Below, one piece after another: positions 9,210-17,500 of a stretch of DNA of 39,598 bases. How positions within the stretch are numbered: position 1 is the stretch's first letter; the number at the start of each line of letters is the position of its first letter. The stretch is from an uncultured Candidatus Midichloriaceae bacterium (lineage in GTDB: Bacteria > Pseudomonadota > Alphaproteobacteria > Rickettsiales > Midichloriaceae). The stretch is from positions 1-39,598 of the forward strand of contig CAJQNX010000096.1 of the NCBI GenBank assembly GCA_905479795.1, in the 5' to 3' direction. Under the pieces are notes generated by a model, which was not told the DNA's origin, made no database searches, and saw nothing but the letters and a program-made list of their open reading frames with translations. A program made the translations under genes and the position numbers.

Positions 9210-10412
9210 CTACGATTCACTAATTGAATTTGGCAATGCTTTAGTTTTTTCAAATTTTGAGAGCATTGGCAATATTATCAAGAAATGTGCAAAATACCAT
9301 ACCGTAGAGATTTGGCTAAATGTAATGTATGGTTCTTCAGCAACCTCACCCCCCAAATAACCAAGTATAATAAAGTTAACAAAAAACAGGTATGTAAAAA
9401 TCCTAAACAAAGGTCTGTATTTAGCACTTTTAACCTTACAATTGTCGAGCCACGGAAGCACAAAAAGTATTAAAATAGCACTAAACATAGCAAGTACTCC
9501 AGCAAGTTTATCCGGAATTGATCTTAAAACTGCATAAAAAGGAAGAAAATACCATTCAGGAACAATGTGTGCAGGGGTAACTAAAGGGTTTGCTTCAATA
9601 TAATTATCAGGATGACCTAGTAAATTAGGTTTAAAAAACACAAAATAAAAATAAATCATGAAAAATATGCCAAATCCGAAAAAATCTTTTACTGTATAAT
9701 AAGGGTGAAATGGAATAGAATCTTTTTTTGATTTAATTTCTATACCAGTTGGGTTATTAGAGCCATGCACATGAAGTGCAACAACGTGAATTATCACTAA
9801 CCCCAAAATTACAAATGGTAGCAAAAAATGTAACGCAAAAAATCTATTAAGCGTTGGGTTATCTACTGAAAATCCTCCCCATAGCCAAACCACAATATCA
9901 TCGCCAATAAAAGGTACCGCTGAAAAAAGGTTAGTTATTACATTTGCTCCCCAATAACTCATCTGCCCCCATGGCAAAACATATCCCATAAAGGCAGTAG
10001 CCATTGTTGCCACAAACAGAAAAATTCCAAAAAACCAAACTAATTCTCGCGGAGATTTATATGAGCCATAATAGAGCCCTCTACCAATATGAATATATAT
10101 CGTTGCAAAAAACATAGAAGCTCCAACAGCATGAGTATACCGGATCAACCATCCGTAATTCACATTTCTCATAATATTTTCCACACTATCAAATGCCATC
10201 TTTACATGTGGGGTATATTGCATAGCAAGAAATAGCCCCGTTATAATTTGCATCAACAATGCAATTCCCGCCATAGAGCCAAAATTCCAAGCATAATTCA
10301 AATTTTTAGGAACCCTGTAGTCTGCCGAATGCTTAATAAAACTGAATATTGGCAATCTGTATTCTATCCAATTGACAACAGAATCTGTTACACTTATACC
10401 TTTTTTTCTCAT
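9210..10412 (-). CDS. petB: Cytochrome b of the bc1 complex
   Basis: Membrane subunit of ubiquinol:cytochrome c oxidoreductase (complex III). It carries hemes bL and bH and both quinone sites. About 400 residues give eight membrane helices. Recognisable are RYTHAVGAS and HIGRGLYYGS (heme and helix B region), GYVLPWGQMS (cd region), the second heme-ligand pair in ALHFLLPF/HVVALHVHGS, and PEWY of the Qo site. A GTG precedes the ATG at 10412 directly; ATG is taken as the start. In alphaproteobacteria petB normally sits between petA (Rieske) and petC (cytochrome c1). Here neither neighbour is present: debris lies downstream and 200 bases of non-coding DNA upstream. Confidence 0.97.
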   Translation of the reverse strand: MRKKGISVTDSVVNWIEYRLPIFSFIKHSADYRVPKNLNYAWNFGSMAGIALLMQIITGLFLAMQYTPHVKMAFDSVENIMRNVNYGWLIRYTHAVGASMFFATIYIHIGRGLYYGSYKSPRELVWFFGIFLFVATMATAFMGYVLPWGQMSYWGANVITNLFSAVPFIGDDIVVWLWGGFSVDNPTLNRFFALHFLLPFVILGLVIIHVVALHVHGSNNPTGIEIKSKKDSIPFHPYYTVKDFFGFGIFFMIYFYFVFFKPNLLGHPDNYIEANPLVTPAHIVPEWYFLPFYAVLRSIPDKLAGVLAMFSAILILFVLPWLDNCKVKSAKYRPLFRIFTYLFFVNFIILGYLGGEVAEEPYITFSQISTVWYFAHFLIILPMLSKFEKTKALPNSISES

Positions 10413-10621
10413 CACTTATGCGGATCAATAAAAATTAGAAAAAATAAAATTACAACTATTATTTAGCTTATCTAGATCTATTCATCAATCTTTTTTTTAC
10501 CATATTACAAAAAGCAATAAAAAGAATAAGAATGCAGCATTGAGACGTAGGACAACCCCTTAAGAATAGGAGTTTTGCAGAAAACATATTGCAAAATGCC
10601 TGACTTGATAATAAGAATATC

Positions 10622-11256
10622 TTAGAAATTTTTCATCTCATTTTCTAGTTTTAAAAATTGTAAATTAGTACTATCAATAAATTTACAAAGTATCTCTAGC
10701 GCTTTTCTTTCTTCATTTCCATTGCCGTGAATTAAAATAATGTCACCTTCTTTCATTTTTGAAATCCATGCACCTGAACCTAATTGCACTAAACCATACT
10801 TTTTTAGTTCTACTAAAAATTTTTCATCCGAAATTAATCCGGGAAACCTAAAAAATATTGACGGTATTTCTCCATTCTCAACTAGAATTCTTTCTGTATC
10901 TAAAATTTCAGATTGGATAACTGTATCTGATAAAAGTAAAAAATTACTCTCCATCGCAATGTCCTTGCAATATCTATGTGTAAAACTATGATTTACCCAT
11001 GTAATAATAAAATTATCTGATTTTAGAGATTGTAGCCAAATAAAATCCTCTTGATTCTGTATAATCCACAAGCCACTTATTGCTAGCGATACGTGCACTT
11101 TATCTAATTTAGATTTTTCTTTTAATCTTATAAAACAAACTCTTTTCTATTTTATTAACTGAAGGACACATATCTATTGAAATAAATAATCCTTTTGATT
11201 TATTAATACTTTTTAAACTTTGATTATCTTTATTATTATTTTCTATAATTATTTAA
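10622..11256 (-). pseudogene. Broken polysaccharide deacetylase (NodB-like)
   Basis: The open 3' part (10622-11098) keeps the metal-binding motif NHSFTH and later FRFPG and DIILIHGNG, which are NodB-homology features of carbohydrate deacetylases that act on peptidoglycan, chitin or other acetylated sugars. The 5' part lies one frame away: at about 11130-11250 it reads GLFISIDMCPS and KIEKSLFYK, and a single-base slip near 11115-11125 joins it to KEKSKLDKVHVSLAI. In that 5' part the usual catalytic TFDD-type motif reads SIDM. No ATG opens the 5' segment before an in-frame stop. The gene is therefore inactivated, unless the short 158-codon piece starting at GTG is still made; that piece would lack the first catalytic motif. 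Confidence 0.68.
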
Positions 11257-11484
11257 TAAATAATTATACAGTTTATTTATATGATCATAAAAAAATGGAA
11301 ATTCAAACATATTATCTATCATTTCAAATATAGATTCTGGCAAACTATCTGTTATTAATTGCGATATTTGATCTGTAGCTACTATTGCAGTAAGTATTAT
11401 CAATTACTTCTTTATAATTGCTTTTTCTACACCCGCTGTATTAGCAGTGCCATTATGTAATTTGCTATATGATATAACATACAT
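11236..11484 (-). pseudogene. Small decayed reading frame, unknown family
   Basis: From an ATG at 11484 the minus strand gives 26 codons, a TAA, then 55 further codons in the same frame to a second TAA at 11236-11238. The downstream part is rich in Phe, Ile, Asn and Tyr (outline: DQISQLITDSLPESIFEMIDN) and looks coding. Its tail touches the 5' edge of the deacetylase remnant in another frame, so the two could be parts of one longer lost gene. I do not recognise the family. Confidence 0.4.
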
Positions 11485-11559
11485 CTATTTAATCTTAGAA
11501 ATTTTGATATCATCTTACAATTATTTTTGAGGATTATCATAAAATCATTGAGTAAATGC

Positions 11560-11587
11560 TTGACTTTAGAAGTAAGTTGAATATGAT
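11560..11587 (+). promoter_or_regulatory. Sigma70-type promoter of the secE-nusG-rpl-rpo operon
   Basis: TTGACT at 11560-11565 (5 of 6 to the -35 consensus) and TATGAT at 11582-11587 (5 of 6 to -10) are separated by 16 bases. Transcription would begin near 11594, about 28 bases before secE. The 16S promoter has the same -35 and the same spacing. Confidence 0.65.
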
Positions 11588-11621
11588 TTACTACCATGGT
11601 TTTAATATTAGTCCACGTTAA

Positions 11622-11819
11622 GTGAAAATAAATAAATTAATCAATTTTGTCACAGAAGTTAGATCTGAGGGATACAGGGTTTCATGGCCCGTTATGAAAG
11701 ACACCCTTATGTCTTCATTGTTGGTTTTTATTGCAGTGATAATTTCGTCATTATTTTTCTTAATGATTGATGGGGCAATATACAAGTCTATTAATTATAT
11801 ATTAACGTTAGGAGGATAG
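11622..11819 (+). CDS. secE: Preprotein translocase subunit SecE
   Basis: Small essential subunit that clamps SecY in the SecYEG channel. It has 65 residues, with an N-terminal amphipathic segment containing the family's EVRSEGYRVSWP motif (residues about 11-22; usually E..K..WP) and one transmembrane helix at about residues 29-50. Its length fits the short single-span SecE of most bacteria. The start is GTG. It is the first gene of the operon, 2 bases ahead of nusG, and its last codons contain the nusG ribosome-binding site. In many relatives tuf and tRNA-Trp precede secE; here degenerate DNA does. Confidence 0.93.
   Translation: MKINKLINFVTEVRSEGYRVSWPVMKDTLMSSLLVFIAVIISSLFFLMIDGAIYKSINYILTLGG
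11809..11815 (+). promoter_or_regulatory. Strong Shine-Dalgarno deciding the nusG TTG start
   Basis: TAGGAGG lies over the last two codons and stop of secE, with six bases before TTG at 11822. It pairs perfectly with the CCTCC of the 16S 3' end in this window, and supports TTG as the real start. Confidence 0.7.
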
Positions 11820-11821
11820 TT

Positions 11822-12355
11822 TTGGTTACCAAGTGGTATATAATTAACGTATTATCAGGGTATGAAAAAAAGGTCATTACCTTGATCAAAGAAAATGCTG
11901 CAAAAAAGAAAGCTTCAGATGCCTTTAAAGATTTTGTTGTTCCTGTTGAAAATACAGTTGAATTAAAAAAGGGGAAGAAGGTCAATGCAGAAAAAAGGAT
12001 TTTTCCTGGATACGTAATGGTAAACATGGATTTGAACGATCTTACTTGGAATATAGTGAAGAACACACAATATGTGGGAAAACTTCTAGGTGGGGGTAAC
12101 ACTCCATTAGCTATACCAGAATTTGAAGTTAAAAGAGTTTTGATGCAAGTTGAAGAAGGGAAAGTCGTTAAAGAGATGAAAAAAACCTTCGAGGTTGGCG
12201 AAAATGTAAAAATCATAAACGGTGTCTTTGAAACATTTAATGGTATCGTCGAAGAGGTAGAAGATGAAAAACAACGTCTAAAGGTATTGGTTTCTATTTT
12301 TGGCAGAGAAACTCCCGTAGATCTACATTTTGATCAAGTTGAGAAAAATATTTAA
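11822..12355 (+). CDS. nusG: Transcription termination/antitermination factor NusG
   Basis: Binds RNA polymerase over the main channel, suppresses pausing and links it to Rho or ribosomal S10. The N-terminal NGN domain opens with KWYIINVLSGYEKKV and includes FPGYVMVNM. The C-terminal KOW domain (about residues 125-177) has GENVKIINGVFETFNGIV. At 177 residues it is a standard single-KOW NusG. The start is TTG with a strong ribosome-binding site. It sits between secE (2 bases) and rplK (14 bases), the usual order. Confidence 0.97.
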   Translation: MVTKWYIINVLSGYEKKVITLIKENAAKKKASDAFKDFVVPVENTVELKKGKKVNAEKRIFPGYVMVNMDLNDLTWNIVKNTQYVGKLLGGGNTPLAIPEFEVKRVLMQVEEGKVVKEMKKTFEVGENVKIINGVFETFNGIVEEVEDEKQRLKVLVSIFGRETPVDLHFDQVEKNI

Positions 12356-12369
12356 TTAAGGTAATAAAA

Positions 12370-12795
12370 GTGAAAAAAGTTATTGGAGAAATAAAATTAC
12401 AGATTTTGGCTGGAAAAGCAAATCCCGCACCACCCATAGGACCAGCGTTAGGGCAAAAAGGATTGAACATTGCTGAATTCTGCAAGCAATTTAACGACAA
12501 AACTAAAAAGGAAGATCCCAGCATGAAGTTACCAGTCATCATAACCGCTTACGCTGACAGAAGCTTCTCTTTTATAGTTAAATCCCCCCCCGTCTCAGAT
12601 TTAATAAAAAAATATGCTGGGTTACAAAAGGGGTCTTCAACTCCTGGAAGAGAAAGTGCTGGCAGCCTAAAGAAAGAGGATGTGCTAAAAATTGCTGAAA
12701 TAAAATTTATCGATATGGGGTTGGATGAATTAGGTGCAGCTACTAAAGCAGTCGAAGGTACAGCCCGCTCAATGGGAATTAACGTAATTGATTAA
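12370..12795 (+). CDS. rplK: 50S ribosomal protein L11
   Basis: Ribosomal protein L11 (141 residues) of the GTPase-associated centre; it binds 23S rRNA and is involved in RelA activation on stalled ribosomes. The N-terminal domain contains GKANPAPPIGPALGQKG, the thiostrepton-region signature with its prolines intact. The C-terminal RNA-binding domain ends with TARSMGINV. The start is GTG with an AAGG ribosome-binding site. It is followed by rplA after 19 bases. Confidence 0.98.
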   Translation: MKKVIGEIKLQILAGKANPAPPIGPALGQKGLNIAEFCKQFNDKTKKEDPSMKLPVIITAYADRSFSFIVKSPPVSDLIKKYAGLQKGSSTPGRESAGSLKKEDVLKIAEIKFIDMGLDELGAATKAVEGTARSMGINVID

Positions 12796-12814
12796 ATTTT
12801 TATAGGAAAGATAC

Positions 12815-13513
12815 ATGGGCAAAAGAATTGAGAATGCAAAAAAATTAATAGACGAAAACAAAAGTTACAGCTTAGATGAAGCAATCTCTTTCTTTTTGAA
12901 AGAGTACTCGGAGAAATACAGTGCAAAATTTGACGAAACGATTGAGTTTATTTTAAAATTAGGTATTGATGCAAAACAATCAGACCAAATGGTTAGGGGT
13001 GCCGTAACTATGCCTAATGGACTAGGTAAAGAAAAGAAGGTTGCAGTTATAATTGAATCCTCTAGAGTCAAAGAAGCAAAAGACTCCGGAGCCGATGAAG
13101 TTGGTGGCGAAGACTTGATAGAAAAAATTAAAGGTGGTTTTTTGGATTTTGACGTATGCGTTTCAACTCCTGGCATGATGTCTAAAGTTAGTACCATTGG
13201 CAAATTACTTGGACCAAAGGGTCTGATGCCCAATCCCAAACTTGGAACCGTGTCAGATGACATTAAAACTGCGGTAAAAAATATCAAAAAAGGTCAAGTA
13301 GAATTTAGGGTAGATAAAAACGGAATTATACACACTGGAATAGCCAAAATAAAGCTTGAACAAGAAAAAATAAAAGAAAACATAATGGAATTATATAACG
13401 CTATTTTATCAGCAAGGCCTGCAAAATCAAAAGGAATATATATGAAAAATTTATTTCTAACTACCACTCATGGCCCATCATTAAAGCTTGACTTAAAATC
13501 ATTTGTAGTTTAA
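12815..13513 (+). CDS. rplA: 50S ribosomal protein L1
   Basis: L1 (232 residues) forms the mobile L1 stalk that steers deacylated tRNA out of the E site. In many bacteria it represses its own operon by binding the rplKA mRNA. Family motifs seen: LGIDAKQSDQMVRGAVTMPNG near residues 50-70, GKLLGPKGLMPNPKLGTV in the middle and a C-terminal TTTHGPSLKLD. The start is ATG after AGGAAAG. About 50 bases separate it from rplJ. Confidence 0.98.
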   Translation: MGKRIENAKKLIDENKSYSLDEAISFFLKEYSEKYSAKFDETIEFILKLGIDAKQSDQMVRGAVTMPNGLGKEKKVAVIIESSRVKEAKDSGADEVGGEDLIEKIKGGFLDFDVCVSTPGMMSKVSTIGKLLGPKGLMPNPKLGTVSDDIKTAVKNIKKGQVEFRVDKNGIIHTGIAKIKLEQEKIKENIMELYNAILSARPAKSKGIYMKNLFLTTTHGPSLKLDLKSFVV

Positions 13514-13564
13514 CATTACCAGCCATGCCGTAGTAATAAAGCAACATAATTAAAATTATTTAAA

Positions 13565-14074
13565 GTGGATAGAATTAATAAAAAAAAATTGGTCGCAAAT
13601 TATTCAAAACTATTTGATGATTATGAAGCGATATTTCTAGTAAGGAATTCAGGGTTATCTGTATTAGATTCAAGATCTATAAGATCTCAGTTTAAGAAGA
13701 TTGATTCTAAATTTATGGTTACCAAAAATAGCTTGGCAAAAATAGCCTTAAGTAATACAAAATTCTCAAATATTCAGGAATTTTTTAATGGCCCGATAGC
13801 TGTAACATACTCAGATGATCCAGTATCCACATCCAAATTACTGGTAAAGTTATGCAGTAGTAACGATAAAATAGAGGTTATAGGTGGAGCAATTTTAGAT
13901 AAACAGCTAAACAAAGAGGATGTTGTCGCTTTATCTAAGATGCTTACTCAAAATGAAATTAGAGCGAAGATTGCAGGTCTAGTTAATGCTGCCGCAAGTA
14001 AAATTGCAAGGGTTCTTAACGAACCAAGCGCAAAATTAGCTAGAGTTATGAAATCTTATGCTGAAAAACAATAA
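13565..14074 (+). CDS. rplJ: 50S ribosomal protein L10
   Basis: L10 (169 residues) anchors the L7/L12 dimers to the ribosome. The N-terminal rRNA-binding domain holds the family's VTKNSLAKIA segment (about residues 58-67), and the C-terminal helix that recruits L12 ends the protein (EPSAKLARVMKSYAEKQ). The start codon is GTG and there is no obvious ribosome-binding site, which fits regulation or coupling of this cistron. In E. coli L10-L12 represses translation from a leader before rplJ; the 51-base leader here is too short to show a clear equivalent fold. Confidence 0.96.
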   Translation: MDRINKKKLVANYSKLFDDYEAIFLVRNSGLSVLDSRSIRSQFKKIDSKFMVTKNSLAKIALSNTKFSNIQEFFNGPIAVTYSDDPVSTSKLLVKLCSSNDKIEVIGGAILDKQLNKEDVVALSKMLTQNEIRAKIAGLVNAAASKIARVLNEPSAKLARVMKSYAEKQ

Positions 14075-14092
14075 AATTTATAGGAGACTAAA

Positions 14093-14470
14093 ATGGCTGA
14101 ACTTGATAAAATAGTTGATCAATTATCAAAACTTACGGTAATGGAGGCAGCAGATCTAGCTAAAATGCTAGAAGAAACTTGGGGTGTTAGTGCATCTGCA
14201 CCTATGATGGCTGCGGCAGCTCCACAAGGAGAATCTGCGCCTAGCGAATCTGAAGAAAAATCTGAGTATGACATTATCTTGGAATCTGCTGGAGACAAGA
14301 AAATTAATGTAATAAAAGAAGTAAAAGCAATCACAGGGCTTGGATTAAAGGAAGCAAAGGAACTTGTTGAATCTGCACCAAAATCAATCAAAACAGCCGT
14401 TCCAAAAAGCGAGGCTGAAGAATTAAAAGGCAAATTGGAAGCTGCTGGAGCAAAAATAAGCTTGAAATAA
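14093..14470 (+). CDS. rplL: 50S ribosomal protein L7/L12
   Basis: Stalk protein (125 residues) that recruits EF-G, EF-Tu, IF2 and RF3. An N-terminal dimerisation domain (about 1-35) is followed by an Ala/Ser/Glu-rich hinge (about 38-58) and a C-terminal factor-binding domain with IKEVKAITGLGLKEAKELVE. The start is ATG with AGGAG six bases upstream, the best ribosome-binding site in the cluster, which suits a protein made in four or more copies per ribosome. The last codons form the left arm of the rplL-rpoB hairpin. Confidence 0.98.
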   Translation: MAELDKIVDQLSKLTVMEAADLAKMLEETWGVSASAPMMAAAAPQGESAPSESEEKSEYDIILESAGDKKINVIKEVKAITGLGLKEAKELVESAPKSIKTAVPKSEAEELKGKLEAAGAKISLK

Positions 14471-14486
14471 TTATTTATTTCAAGCT
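14459..14486 (+). terminator. rplL-rpoB hairpin, likely attenuator or processing site
   Basis: Perfect 12-bp inverted repeat (14459-14470 with 14475-14486) and a four-base loop. It overlaps the rplL stop codon and lies 46 bases before rpoB. No long T-tract follows, so partial termination or RNA processing is more likely than full termination. E. coli also attenuates and processes RNA in this same gap. Confidence 0.6.
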
Positions 14487-14532
14487 ATTTGTTACTTACT
14501 AATTTTCTTAACTAATAAACATAGGTAAAAGA

Positions 14533-17500
14533 GTGTCTACATATCTTTCTAAGAGACGTATAAGGTATAGTTTTGGAAAAATCTCAAGCAATGTTAGCAT
14601 ACCCAATTTGATAAAAGTGCAAAAAAAATCTTATGAAGAGTTTTTGCAACTAGACATATCTCGAGATAGCCGCCAAAAACAAGGCTTAGAAGAGGTGTTG
14701 CAATCGGTTTTCCAAGTAAGTGACGTTGAGGGTAAAGCAAAACTTGAGTATATAAATTATGATCTTGGAGAACCTAAATACACTTCAGAAGAATGTATTC
14801 AAAGGGGTGTTAATTACGCATCCCCACTCAAAGTAAGCCTTCGTTTGATATTATGGGATTGTGACACAGAATTAGAGACCAGGGAAATAAAAGGGATAAA
14901 AGAGCAAGAGGTGTACATAGGAGACATCCCGTTGATGACTGACAAAGGTACATTTATCATTAATGGAGCTCAAAGAGTTATAGTTTCTCAATTACACCGT
15001 TCTCCTGGCGTCTTTTATACTCATGATGAAGGAAAGAATTCTAGCTCTGGAAAGTACATCTACTCAGCAAGAATCATACCATATAGAGGTTCATGGATTG
15101 ATTTTGAATTTGACACCAAGGATATATTGCACTTTAGAATAGATAGAAAGAGAAAGATTCACGTCTCAACATTACTTAGAGCAATTGGCTATAATAAAAG
15201 CATGATCCTTGAAGAATTTTATAGATTTATAAAGTATGAGTGGAAAAAAGGACAGCTTATTACAAAGTTAGCTCCCAATAAATTTAGAGGGATGAAGATT
15301 GAGAGCGATGTAATAGATGCTGACACAGGTGACATTATTTTTGAAAAAGGCGTTAGGGTAACCCCTAGATTACTAAAGAATTTCGAAGAATCTAATACAG
15401 AAAAAAATTATATTGCAAGTGAAGATGAGATAAAAGGTAAATTTTTAGCTAAGGATATAGTGCACACTAAAACAGGTGAAGTATTGCACGAATCCACTCA
15501 AGAAATTACGCAGGAAGTTATTGATAACGTTACTGCCCTTGGAATAAATGAGATACACATACTTGATATTAATAATATTGATTCAGGTAGTTTTATAAGA
15601 GACACAATAGTATTGGATAAAAATAAAGATGAGGATCAAGCATTAGCTGATATATATAAAGTCTTAAGACCTGGAGAACCATCAACACCAGAGGTTGCTA
15701 AGCAACTTTTCGAAAGCATGTTTTTTGATAATGAAAAATACGATCTTTCATCAGTTGGAAGAATGAAGATAAATAAAAAACATGATCTAAAAACTTCCGG
15801 TGACAATACCGCTTTAACTAAAGATGATATAGTTGTGATTGTTAAACATTTATTGCAATTGAAATGTGGTAATGGTGGTGTAGATGACATTGATAGCCTT
15901 GCAAATAGAAGGGTTAGATCAGTTGGTGAATTAGTAGAAAATCAATTTCGCATGGGGCTTGTAAAAATGCAAAAATCTATTCTTGACAGAATGTCTTCTG
16001 TAGAAATAGATAATGTTATGCCACATGATTTGGTTAATTCAAAAACCTTAATGAGTTATTTAAGAGAGTTTTTTGGTATATCACAACTCTCACAATTTAT
16101 GGATCAGACAAATCCATTAGCTGAAATTACTCACAAAAGAAGATTGTCTGCACTTGGGCCTGGAGGATTAACCAGAGAAAGAGCGGGGTTTGAAGTGCGA
16201 GATGTGCATACTACTCATTACAGTAGAATATGCCCTATTGAAACTCCTGAAGGTCAGAACATTGGTTTAATTAGCTCATTGGCAACTTATGCAGATATTG
16301 ACAAATATGGATTCATAGAAAGTCCATATCGCAAAGTTAAAGATGGATATGTTACTAAAGAAATTATTCAACTAACTGCAATTGAAGAAGAAAGATACTA
16401 TATTTCAAAATCTAGCATAGCTTTAGATGATGATGAAAGGATAGTAGATGAAGTTGTTACATGTCATAAAAAAGGTGAAGTTGTAAACGTCCCTAGAAGT
16501 AAAGTAGATTTAATAGATGTTTCACCACAGCAATTGGTTTCTGTTGCTGCATCCTTGATACCATTTTTAGAAAATGATGATGCAAACAGAGCTTTAATGG
16601 GTTCAAATATGCAGAGACAAGCAGTCCCATTAATTAAAAATGAGGCACCATTTGTTGGAACCGGGATGGAAAAAGTGGTGGCATGTGATTCTGGAACAGT
16701 AATTTTAGCTAAAAGAAGCGGAATTGTAGATCAAGTAGATTCTAAAAGGATTGTTATAAAAGTAAAGGATACTGAAGAAAGTGATATATCTGGAGTAGAT
16801 ATATATACCTTAATTAAACATTATAAATCAAATCAAGGCACATGCATAAACCAAAGGCCAATTGTAAGAGTTGGTCAATTTGTTAGAAAAGGAGATATTC
16901 TTGCAGATGGAGCTTCTACAGATATGGGAGAGCTTGCTTTAGGAAAAAATATTTTAGTAGCCTTTGTACCATGGAATGGTTACAACTTTGAAGATTCTAT
17001 CTTATTATCAGAGCGCCTAGTAAAAGAGGATGTCTATACTTCTGTTCATATTAATGAATATGAAGTAGTTGCTAGAGATACAAGACTGGGACCTGAAGAA
17101 ATTACAAGAGATATTCCTAATTTAAATGAAGAGAATCTTAATCATCTAGATGAAACTGGCATCGTAAATATTGGAGCTAAAGTAAATCCTGGCGACATAT
17201 TAGTTGGTAAAGTTACACCAAAAACTGAATCACCATTAACTCCAGAGGAAAAACTTTTAAGGGCAATTTTTGGAGAAAAAGCTGCAGATGTACGAAATTC
17301 ATCATTAAGAGTTCCGCCTGGTGCAAAAGGGGTAGTAGTTGATATAAAGATATTTACTAAACGAGGTGTGCAAAAAGATGAAAGGGCACTTTCAATAGAA
17401 AGGAACGAAATTGAAAAGTTCTCAAAAGATAAGGACGATGAAATTAGAATTATTGAAGATTATGTATTTGGTAGAGTGAAAAGTATATTATCAGGTAAAA

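Noticed and set aside
9154..9360. Plus-strand frame of 68 codons as a separate gene
   Set aside because: The first half continues the ABC pseudogene; beyond 9210 it is antisense to petB.
10416..10621. Small RNA or Rieske (petA) remnant upstream of petB
   Set aside because: A short frame and an imperfect 7-bp hairpin are present, but no Rieske cysteine/histidine motifs and no recognisable RNA.
12865..13287. Open minus-strand frame of 140 codons
   Set aside because: Shadow of rplA; Ser/Pro-rich composition is typical of antisense frames here.
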